The notes beneath the pieces are model-generated. The model saw only the letters and a list, made by a program, of their open reading frames with translations. It was not told the DNA's origin and did no database searches. This document shows positions 7,351-13,933 of a stretch of 18,975 nt of DNA, piece after piece. This DNA comes from Desulfobacteraceae bacterium (lineage in GTDB: Bacteria; Desulfobacterota; DSM-4660; Desulfatiglandales; B25-G16): assembly GCA_028572035.1 (NCBI GenBank), contig JAPVWE010000003.1, positions 1 through 18,975 on the forward strand, written 5' to 3'. Positions within the stretch are counted from its first letter, which is position 1; each line of letters starts with the position of its first letter. A program made the position numbers and the translations under genes.

Positions 7351-8610
7351 AAAAAACAGCGTATCCACGCCTATCTTGTCCCTGTCCACAGGGCCCAGTA
7401 CTGTTAATGAAACGTTACCCCCTGAAAATATCCTCTGAGATGCCTCTATTACCTCATCCAGGGTAACCTTTTTTAATTCTGCTATTAATTCCTTATGATG
7501 TATATATCTCTCAAAGATAAATTCGTTTTTAGCCAGCTGCACCATCAGGTTATCTGCATTCTCCGAACCAAGCAAAATCCCTCCTATAAGGTACTCTTTT
7601 GCCCTTGCTATATCACTAGCAGAGAGATCCCCATTTTGAATCCCCTTAATCAGCAGCTCAATCAGTTCCAGCACCCTGTTAATCTCTTCCTTATCTGTGG
7701 CCACATAGATCCTGGCCAGGCCTGTATCCCTATACCCACTAATATGAGAATAAACAGAATAGGCCAAACCCCTCTTTTCCCTGATCTCCTGGAAGAGCCT
7801 GCTACTCATATTACCACCGAGTATGGTGTTGAAAATAACCTCTGCAAACCTCCTCTCTTCAGAAAGTGACGATGCCTGAGCACCCAAGCAAAGATGCACC
7901 TGCTCTAATTCTTTGGGATAGGAAGATACCGTTGGGGTAGTTAACGGGGTAGGCCTTGCAGGAGAACCATTATCATGATCCGAAAGGGCTTCAAAGAATG
8001 TCCTGAAATAGTCAGCTAAGAGATCATGACCCACACTTCCGGCAGCTGCAATAATTACCCTCTGAGGGGAGTAAAAGCGTGACACATAATCAAGAATCCC
8101 TCTTCTATTAACGCTACTGACTGTCTCCTTTGTTCCCAGAATCGGTTTCCCCAGGGGGTCTTCCCCCCAGAATGTTTGGTCAAATAGCACCTGAACATAC
8201 TCATCAGGGGTATCCTCCGTCATACTGATCTCCTGGAGAACAACCGCCTTCTCCAGTTCTAGATCCCTCTCAGCAAAGATTGAATTAATGAATATGTCGG
8301 AAAGGAGATCGGTTAAAAATTGCAGGTGCTTATTCAGGACCCTGGCATGAAAACAGGTCTGTTCTTTGCCAACAAAGGCATTTGAAAATCCGCCGATTGT
8401 GTCCAGATCCTTTGCAATCTGAATGGCGGATCTACTCTTAGTGCCCTTGAAGATCATATGCTCTATAAGATGAAATATCCCTCTATCTTTATCAAGTTCA
8501 TCTCTCGATCCCGCATTTACCCAAATCCCTAAAGAGACAGATTTTGAATGAGATAAAGATTCAGTAATTATCCTGGTTCCGTTGGCGAAAACCGTCTTCT
8601 TATATGTCAT
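7345..8610 (-). CDS. M16 family zinc metallopeptidase (processing-peptidase-like)
   Basis: A 421-residue member of the pitrilysin/mitochondrial-processing-peptidase family M16, single-copy bacterial type. The inverted zinc motif HxxEH is HLIEH (H47, E50, H51), and the third ligand fits E127, 76 residues after H51. The C-terminal half has the family's glycine-rich substrate-binding features (GGNMSSRLFQEIREKRGLAYSVYS). The substrate is unknown; family members degrade peptides or trim presequences. No signal peptide is seen, so a cytoplasmic location is likely. The ATG overlaps the end of pnp by 11 bases, implying translational coupling. Placement after pnp is common in several bacterial lineages, but the functional link to RNA decay is unclear. 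Confidence 0.93.
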   Translation of the reverse strand: MTYKKTVFANGTRIITESLSHSKSVSLGIWVNAGSRDELDKDRGIFHLIEHMIFKGTKSRSAIQIAKDLDTIGGFSNAFVGKEQTCFHARVLNKHLQFLTDLLSDIFINSIFAERDLELEKAVVLQEISMTEDTPDEYVQVLFDQTFWGEDPLGKPILGTKETVSSVNRRGILDYVSRFYSPQRVIIAAAGSVGHDLLADYFRTFFEALSDHDNGSPARPTPLTTPTVSSYPKELEQVHLCLGAQASSLSEERRFAEVIFNTILGGNMSSRLFQEIREKRGLAYSVYSHISGYRDTGLARIYVATDKEEINRVLELIELLIKGIQNGDLSASDIARAKEYLIGGILLGSENADNLMVQLAKNEFIFERYIHHKELIAELKKVTLDEVIEASQRIFSGGNVSLTVLGPVDRDKIGVDTLFFK

Positions 8611-10696
8611 CTACGCTGTGCCCCAATGCCGCCTTCCTGGAAAGCCTGATCTTTCCGTCACTGTCAATATCAAGAACCTTCACTAAAACCTCATCCCTTT
8701 CCTTCAGTATATCAGTCACCTTGTCTACCCTCTCATGAGCCAGCTGGGATATGTGTATCAAACCTTCTGTGCCAGGTAGAATCTCTGCAAAGGCCCCAAA
8801 ATCCAGAATCTTGACAACTCTAGCTAAATAAAACTTCCCGATCTCTGCCTCCCTGACTATATCTTCTATCATTTCTATGGCCTTATCCATGTCTTCACGC
8901 TCAGCGGATGCAATTAACACCTTGCCATCATCATCAATGTTTATCTGTGTCCCTGTAGTCACGGTAATATGCCTGATCATCTTCCCACCAGGACCGATAA
9001 TATCCCTTACCTTCTCCGGTTTAACATTTATAATGGTGATCCTTGGCGCATATTTGGATATCTCTGGCCTCGATCGCGATAGGGCCTTATCCATTTCATC
9101 GAGGATATGCATTCTTGCCTCTCTTGCCTGATATAAGGCCTTCCCCATTATCTCCTTTTTAAGACCATCAATCTTGATGTCCATCTGAAGGGCAGTTATA
9201 CCATTCCTTGTCCCTGTAACCTTGAAATCCATATCGCCAAAATGATCCTCATCGCCCATAATATCAGTTAATATGGCTACATCATCGCCGTCCGAAATAA
9301 GGCCCATTGCAACACCAGCCACTGGGTCCTTGATAGGAACGCCTGCATCCATCAAGGAAAGGGAGCCTCCACATACGCTCGCCATGGAAGATGAGCCGTT
9401 TGATTCCAATATCTCAGAGACAACCCTGACAGCATACGGAAAATCTTCCTTCTCTAATAGAACAGGGAGAAGTGCCCTCCTTGCAAGGATACCATGACCG
9501 ATCTCTCTTCTGCCTGGAGCTCCCAATCTTTTGGCCTCACCTACACTGAACGGGGGAAAATTATAGTGAAAGGTGAATGTTCTATAAGAGTCTCCATAGA
9601 TTGATTCTATCTTCTGTTCATCCCTGTCAGTACCCAGAGTAGTCAAAACCAGTGCCTGGGTCTCACCCCTGGTAAATAGGGCCGATCCATGAACCCTTGG
9701 CAAGGCACCCACCAAACACTCGATAGGCCTGACCTCATCTAATGACCTGCCATCGATCCTTTTCCCTTCCTTCAATATCATGTGCCTGGCCAATTTTTTC
9801 TCCAGATCGTACATCGCTTCCTTTATCTCTCTGCCCTTATCCTGGAATTCTTCTTTTAGTGATTCCACTATATGGTCAATGGCCTCGGATCTCTTCTTTT
9901 GCCTATCCATCTTGTCAGGACAAGATAGCACCTCCCTTATAAGAGGTTCACCGATACCTGCCACCTTTGTTATCAACTGGTCATCTTCTTTACCTGGAAG
10001 AAAATGCCTCTTTTCCTTCCCCACAGCCTCTCTCATCTCTATTTGCATATCAATAACTGGCTGAAAAGATTCGTGAGCAAAGAATATGGCCTCAAGCATA
10101 TCATCTTCAGAGGCAAACTTGCCCTCGCCCTCAACCATAACTACGGCTGTTTTTGTTCCGGCAACAACCAGATTTATGTCACTTTTTTCCTGTTCCTCTA
10201 ATGTGGGAAATGCAATGAATTTACCATCAATCCTGCCTACCCGCACACTGCCAACAGGACCGTCAAAGGGAATATCAGATACGCTGATAGCAGCTGAAGC
10301 ACCCAATATACCTAAAGGATCAGGATCGTTCTCGTTGTCAAAGGATAGAACATTTGCAATTATTTGTGTCTCAAAATTGTAGTTCTTTGGGAAAAGGGGT
10401 CTAAGAGGCCTATCGATCATCCGAGAGGTCAGAGTCTCTTTTTCGCTTGGCCGCCCCATATCCCGACGGAAGAAGTTACCAGGGATCTTCCCCGCCGCAT
10501 ATGACATCTCTTGAAAATCAACTGTTAGTGGAACAAAATCAATACCTTCCCTTGTCTCATCAGTAGAAACCACTGTCACCAGAACAACAGTCTCTCCCAT
10601 TGTTACAACAACGGCACCGCTGGATTCACATGCCAGTCTGCCTGTCTCAATCTGTAATATCTTTCCATTGATATTGGTTTCTGTATTCTTAATCAT
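8600..10696 (-). CDS. pnp: Polyribonucleotide nucleotidyltransferase (PNPase)
   Basis: A 3'-5' phosphorolytic exoribonuclease that acts in mRNA decay, usually as a trimer and often in the degradosome. Length is 698 residues, typical. It has two RNase PH-like domains joined by an all-helical linker; the second contains GRSLDEVRPIEC and the catalytic DMDFKVTGT segment. A KH domain with the GxxG loop IIGPGGKMIR follows. The C-terminal S1 domain runs from GKFYLARVVKILDFGAFAE onward. ATG 10696 is preceded by GGGAG about ten bases upstream, a good ribosome-binding site. The upstream 170-base spacer from rpsO holds three hairpins (see that entry), where E. coli has the RNase III/PNPase autoregulation leader. 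The end overlaps the peptidase start. Confidence 0.98.
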   Translation of the reverse strand: MIKNTETNINGKILQIETGRLACESSGAVVVTMGETVVLVTVVSTDETREGIDFVPLTVDFQEMSYAAGKIPGNFFRRDMGRPSEKETLTSRMIDRPLRPLFPKNYNFETQIIANVLSFDNENDPDPLGILGASAAISVSDIPFDGPVGSVRVGRIDGKFIAFPTLEEQEKSDINLVVAGTKTAVVMVEGEGKFASEDDMLEAIFFAHESFQPVIDMQIEMREAVGKEKRHFLPGKEDDQLITKVAGIGEPLIREVLSCPDKMDRQKKRSEAIDHIVESLKEEFQDKGREIKEAMYDLEKKLARHMILKEGKRIDGRSLDEVRPIECLVGALPRVHGSALFTRGETQALVLTTLGTDRDEQKIESIYGDSYRTFTFHYNFPPFSVGEAKRLGAPGRREIGHGILARRALLPVLLEKEDFPYAVRVVSEILESNGSSSMASVCGGSLSLMDAGVPIKDPVAGVAMGLISDGDDVAILTDIMGDEDHFGDMDFKVTGTRNGITALQMDIKIDGLKKEIMGKALYQAREARMHILDEMDKALSRSRPEISKYAPRITIINVKPEKVRDIIGPGGKMIRHITVTTGTQINIDDDGKVLIASAEREDMDKAIEMIEDIVREAEIGKFYLARVVKILDFGAFAEILPGTEGLIHISQLAHERVDKVTDILKERDEVLVKVLDIDSDGKIRLSRKAALGHSVDDI

Positions 10697-10740
10697 TTCT
10701 TTTACTCCCTATTAATTGTTTATGGAATGTTGCCAGAATA

Positions 10741-10846
10741 CCCCGTGCTGTGCACGGGGATGAATGGCTCTTTCTGGGGCTTGAGGGATATGCTCCTCCA
10801 AGCTAAACTAGAGTTTCCTTTTTGATGCCCCGTCTTGTAGGCGGGG
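10741..10846. repeat. Three-hairpin element between rpsO and pnp
   Basis: Three inverted repeats lie in order. CCCCGTGC-TGT-GCACGGGG (10741-10759) is a perfect 8-base stem. GCTTGAGGG (10779-10787) pairs with CCTCCAAGC (10795-10803) with two mismatches. CCCCGTCTTGTAGGCGGGG (10828-10846) has a G/C-rich stem with one mismatch. G/C-rich hairpins at both ends around an internal hairpin recall IS200/IS605-type ends or a non-autonomous derivative, but no transposase is present. As RNA they could also be processing sites or partial terminators for the pnp transcript; no U-tract follows. Confidence 0.6.
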
Positions 10847-10866
10847 AGCTTCACTGTTGATAATTT

Positions 10867-11136
10867 TTATTTCCTCAGGCCTAACTCCTGGATGATGGCC
10901 CTATATTGAGCAGGGTCCTTGCTCTTGAGATAGTTCAAGAGGTGCCTTCTTTGACCCACCATCTTCAAAAGCCCTCTCCTTGAGTGATGGTCCTTGGGGT
11001 GTGTCTTAAAATGATCGGTAAGATCATTTATCCTCTTGGTCAAAAGAGCAATCTGAACATTTGATGAACCAGTATCTTTTTCATGGATTTTGAATTTATC
11101 AATAATCCCCACTTTGTCTTTGCTTGTTAAGACCAC
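10867..11136 (-). CDS. rpsO: 30S ribosomal protein S15
   Basis: Primary binder of the 16S rRNA central domain; 89 residues, exactly the usual size. The family signature is clear from KDTGSSNVQIALLTKRI through HSRRGLLKMVGQRRHLLNYL. It starts with GTG (11134-11136), and a near-perfect AAGGAGG (11144-11150) lies seven bases upstream, which fixes the start. It follows truB by 20 bases and precedes pnp, the widely conserved order. S15 represses its own mRNA in several bacteria; no such leader can be recognised in the short 20-base gap here. Confidence 0.98.
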   Translation of the reverse strand: MVLTSKDKVGIIDKFKIHEKDTGSSNVQIALLTKRINDLTDHFKTHPKDHHSRRGLLKMVGQRRHLLNYLKSKDPAQYRAIIQELGLRK

Positions 11137-11156
11137 TGTAATTCCTCCTTGATTGT

Positions 11157-12059
11157 TTATGTAAAGACTCTAATTATATCATATCCATTACTGGCTTCCT
11201 TTAAAATCGCAACCAGTTCATTCCCCCTTACTACCTTAAGATAGCCCCCGGAATTGAGAGATGAGACATTTTCCCAGGGTAGCTCCCCTTTATGCGGTTT
11301 ATACCCGTTTCTAATCTTTCTTGCTAATGTATCGGGTATTTCGGCTTCCTCCATTCCTTCTAAGGCACCTTTTAATTGCACTATCACCTCGTCAATTGTA
11401 TTGTCAGATAGATGTTCAGCTATTTGTGTCACAGTGAAGGCATTATCAACAAGAAATGGGCCACTCTTTATTCTTCTCAAAAAAGTAAGATGTGCCCCTG
11501 TATCCAAACTCCTCCCCAGGTCCGCAGCAAGGGACCTGATATAGGTACCAGAGCTACAGCCTACCTCAATCCAGACAGTAGGTAGATCTACAGATAAGAC
11601 ATCGATATAGTCAACCCTTACTTCCCTTTCTTGAAGATCAATAGGAACGCCATCTCGAGCCAATTCGTATGCCCTCTTCCCCTTATGATGAACAGCTGAA
11701 TAAGGAGGTGGAACCTGTTTTATGGTACCTAAGAATTGCAGTGTCTTTTCTCTGATAGTCTCCCTTGTTGGCCTGCCAATGTCCTTTTTTTTGATGATCC
11801 TGCCTGTCAAATCCTGAGTATCTGTTTCTATTCCAAGCCTGAGAGCCGCCTTGTAAACCTTATCCTGGGACATCAAGAAAGGAGATAATTTGGTTCCCTG
11901 GTTTAGGAGGACTGCTAATACCCCGGTTGCAAAGGGATCAAGTGTGCCTGCATGACCAGCTTTTTTTGCCCCTATGAGATTCTTAATCCTTTCAACAACC
12001 CTGAATGAGCTCGGTCCAGATTCCTTGTCAACTATTATTATTCCATCCCTTTGAATCAT
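11157..12059 (-). CDS. truB: tRNA pseudouridine(55) synthase
   Basis: Makes pseudouridine 55 in the T-loop of most tRNAs. Length is 300 residues, typical. The catalytic aspartate is D41 in the motif GHAGTLDPFATGVL (35-48). Other TruB motifs follow: YKAALRLGIETDTQDLTG, PPPYSAVHHKGKRAYELAR and the GTYIRSLAADLG segment. A C-terminal PUA-like region closes the protein. Its ATG overlaps the nrnA stop as ATGA (12056-12059), a sign of coupled translation. rpsO follows after 20 bases. Confidence 0.97.
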   Translation of the reverse strand: MIQRDGIIIVDKESGPSSFRVVERIKNLIGAKKAGHAGTLDPFATGVLAVLLNQGTKLSPFLMSQDKVYKAALRLGIETDTQDLTGRIIKKKDIGRPTRETIREKTLQFLGTIKQVPPPYSAVHHKGKRAYELARDGVPIDLQEREVRVDYIDVLSVDLPTVWIEVGCSSGTYIRSLAADLGRSLDTGAHLTFLRRIKSGPFLVDNAFTVTQIAEHLSDNTIDEVIVQLKGALEGMEEAEIPDTLARKIRNGYKPHKGELPWENVSSLNSGGYLKVVRGNELVAILKEASNGYDIIRVFT

Positions 12060-13021
12060 CTCCTATCCAAGAAGCCCCTCGCTTTACTAAGGAAGTCTTT
12101 CTTTACCACCTCCAAGCTCCCCTCTCTTGTAAAGGCTGCCGCACTTGGATGACCACCTCCGCCAAAATGACTCGCCAAATCTGCGACATTTACCCAATCA
12201 TTGGAGCGCAGGCTGAATTTGTAATAATCCTTTCCAATTTCCCTTATAAGAGCAGCTATCTCAACACCAGAAATAAATCTGGGGTAATCCACAAACCTTT
12301 CGCTATCAGAATTATCAGCTCCTGCTTTTGAGAGCATCTGCTTGGTAATAGTCATCAATCCAACCTTTCCTGCGTGGTACAATTCCACTGTCTTTAACGT
12401 CGACTCAAGAAGTCTTAGCTTTTTCAGTGTATATCCATCCATAACCTTACGTGATATCTTCCAAGAGCCAACACCCCAACCTAACATTTCCCCTGCTATA
12501 TGAAATGCCTCTCTGGTGGTATTTTTATATCTGAATGAACCGGTATCTGTTTGTATAGCTACAAATATATTTTCCGCTACAGCAACATTCATGGGTAGAT
12601 CAGCCAGTTTTATCAGCCGATAAACAATCTCTCCGACAGATGAGCTATCAGGGTCAACCAGATTCAAGTCACCAAACTGAGAATTATTCTCATGATGGTC
12701 TATATTTATCAACGGCCTTATCTTGGATAGATGGAAGGAGATATTTCCCACCCTTTCAAGATTAGCACAGTCGAGGATAAAAAGGGCATCAAACCCTGAC
12801 CCCGGGTTAAAGCTGTTTGCAACTCTCTCTATCCCTTTCAGGGAGGCGAAAGAATCTGGAATGGGTCCTTCGTTAAATAGCGCAACATCTTTTCCGGAAA
12901 GGATAAGTGTTTCACCCAAGGCCAATATGGAACCAATAGCATCCCCATCAGGATCCTTATGGCTGGCCAAAAAGAACCTCTCACCCTTTTTTAAAATATC
13001 CGCAATATTATCCATGATCAT
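12056..13021 (-). CDS. nrnA: DHH-family phosphoesterase, NrnA-type oligoribonuclease/pAp phosphatase
   Basis: Degrades short RNA oligomers (nanoRNA) and dephosphorylates 3'-phosphoadenosine 5'-phosphate in characterised homologues. The 321-residue protein has the N-terminal DHH domain with SHKDPDGDAIGS (H21, D25, D27), D84, and the DHH triad 108-110 (NIDHHENN). The C-terminal DHHA1 domain carries GGGGHPSAAAF. Its position between rbfA and truB matches the gene order of Firmicutes and deltaproteobacterial lineages. Two ATGs occur close together (codons 1 and 3), and neither has a Shine-Dalgarno sequence; the 177-base spacer upstream holds a palindromic element, so translation may rely on a weak site. 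The end overlaps truB by four bases. Confidence 0.95.
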   Translation of the reverse strand: MIMDNIADILKKGERFFLASHKDPDGDAIGSILALGETLILSGKDVALFNEGPIPDSFASLKGIERVANSFNPGSGFDALFILDCANLERVGNISFHLSKIRPLINIDHHENNSQFGDLNLVDPDSSSVGEIVYRLIKLADLPMNVAVAENIFVAIQTDTGSFRYKNTTREAFHIAGEMLGWGVGSWKISRKVMDGYTLKKLRLLESTLKTVELYHAGKVGLMTITKQMLSKAGADNSDSERFVDYPRFISGVEIAALIREIGKDYYKFSLRSNDWVNVADLASHFGGGGHPSAAAFTREGSLEVVKKDFLSKARGFLDRR

Positions 13022-13034
13022 ACGTATGAGTAAC

Positions 13035-13179
13035 TAGTGCTTGACCGAAAACCCTCATTCTGTCATTACGAGCGGTAGCGAAGTAATCTCATAATATTGA
13101 AATTACTGAATAATTAATGAGATTGCCACGTCGTTGCACTCCTCGCAATGACATTTTGGTACTTTTCGTTCAGGCACTA
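13035..13179. mobile_element. MITE-like palindromic element between rbfA and nrnA
   Basis: About 145 bases with inverted ends: TAGTGCTTGACCGAAAA (13035-13051) pairs with TTTTCGTTCAGGCACTA (13163-13179) with two mismatches. Inside is a second inverted pair starting TGTCATTACGAG (from 13061) and ending CTCGCAATGACA (to 13153), enclosing an AT-rich centre. The inner core matches that of the element at 17767-17911, but the outer ends differ. No coding capacity. A REP/MITE-type, non-autonomous element is the likeliest reading; a folded operon RNA is the alternative view of the same palindrome. Confidence 0.7.
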
Positions 13180-13198
13180 ACTAATCTATCATAACTGG

Positions 13199-13546
13199 TT
13201 AACGGGGAGTTATCTTCTCCAAAAGCCTCTCCATCTTCTGCCCGTATTCAAGAGATGTATCATATTTAAACTGGATATCAGGAATGTATTTTAGGTGTAC
13301 CTTTTCACCTATCTCTTTACGTATAAACCCTTTTGCGCTTTCAAAGCCTGCCTGAGCCTCTTTTTTCTGCTCATCCTGACCAAAAAGGCTGTAATACACA
13401 TAGGCATGCCGTAAATCCTTACTCATCCTCACATCAGTTAGGGTAACCCCTTTAAGCCTTGGATCTCCCAGCTTTCTTAGAAGGAGGTTAGATATTTCCC
13501 TTAAAATCTGGTCGCCAACCCTATGAGATCTGCTACCTGCAAGCAT
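13199..13546 (-). CDS. rbfA: 30S ribosome-binding factor A
   Basis: A KH-type assembly factor for the late 30S subunit that acts on the 5' end of 16S rRNA. Length is 115 residues, typical. The N-terminus (SHRVGDQILREISNLL), DPRLKGVTLTDVRMSKDLRHAYVY and the C-terminal IPDIQFKYDTSLEYGQKMERLL are diagnostic. The ATG at 13546 lies directly against a 9-base tandem repeat (13547-13601), so there is no Shine-Dalgarno sequence. No in-frame ATG is seen just upstream. It sits between ylxP (98 bases) and nrnA (177 bases); both spacers carry repeats. Confidence 0.95.
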   Translation of the reverse strand: MLAGSRSHRVGDQILREISNLLLRKLGDPRLKGVTLTDVRMSKDLRHAYVYYSLFGQDEQKKEAQAGFESAKGFIRKEIGEKVHLKYIPDIQFKYDTSLEYGQKMERLLEKITPR

Positions 13547-13601
13547 GTTTGTGTTCTTTGGGTTTGTTGTGTTTCTTGGGTTTATTGGGTTTGTTGGGTT
13601 G
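13547..13601. repeat. 9-base tandem repeat next to rbfA start
   Basis: On the minus strand about six imperfect copies of the unit AACCCAAnA run in series (AACCCAACA, AACCCAATA, AACCCAAGA, AACACAACA and so on) and end directly at the rbfA ATG. A shorter related stretch (AACAACAAACACAA on the minus strand) occurs in the peptidase-dut spacer. There are no spacers of CRISPR kind. Copy number could vary by slippage. Confidence 0.75.
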
Positions 13602-13632
13602 ACTTATGGCTCTGGCTCAACCAGACACTTCT

Positions 13633-13649
13633 AACTTTAGGCACTTATA
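13633..13649 (-). repeat. TAAGTGCCTAAAGTT motif overlapping the ylxP stop
   Basis: On the minus strand this reads TATAAGTGCCTAAAGTT, identical to part of the repeat in the peptidase-dut spacer. Its TAA (13645-13647) is the stop codon of ylxP. A degenerate half (AGAAGTGTCT) follows. Confidence 0.65.
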
Positions 13650-13932
13650 GGTTTAGTATCTCTATATCGGAATCAATAATCTCCCCCAGGTAAAGGGAAT
13701 CCAAAAAAGAGAGGATATTATCGAGGACAGAATTCACAAATCGCCTATCATTACCTACAGCACTAATCCCTAACTCTATCATCTGCCATTTATCATTGGA
13801 ACCAACCTCAGCTATAGATACATTAAATTTCTTATGCACCTTGGCAACAATACTCTTTACAACCCTTCTCTTTTCCTTCAGTGACTGGTTGTTATGGATA
13901 TATAGTGAAAGCTTAAGGGTTCCGACCACCAA
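13645..13932 (-). CDS. ylxP: DUF503 / YlxP family protein
   Basis: A small conserved protein of 95 residues, commonly encoded between infB and rbfA. Homologues have been implicated in ribosome maturation, but the mechanism is unsettled. The family signature is present: VVGTLKLSLYIHNNQSLKEKRRVVKSI followed by KFNVSIAEVG, quoted in parts here: SLKEKRRVVKS and NVSIAEVG. The start is a TTG (13930-13932), two bases after the infB stop, chosen because GGCGGAG lies about seven bases upstream and the family begins M-x-V-G. A GTG one codon later is the alternative. It is almost certainly translated together with infB. Confidence 0.92.
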   Translation of the reverse strand: MVVGTLKLSLYIHNNQSLKEKRRVVKSIVAKVHKKFNVSIAEVGSNDKWQMIELGISAVGNDRRFVNSVLDNILSFLDSLYLGEIIDSDIEILNL

Positions 13933-13933
13933 A

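Noticed and set aside
13547..13601. Possible CRISPR array
   Set aside because: Units are 9 bases without spacers, and no cas gene is in the window; it is a simple tandem repeat.
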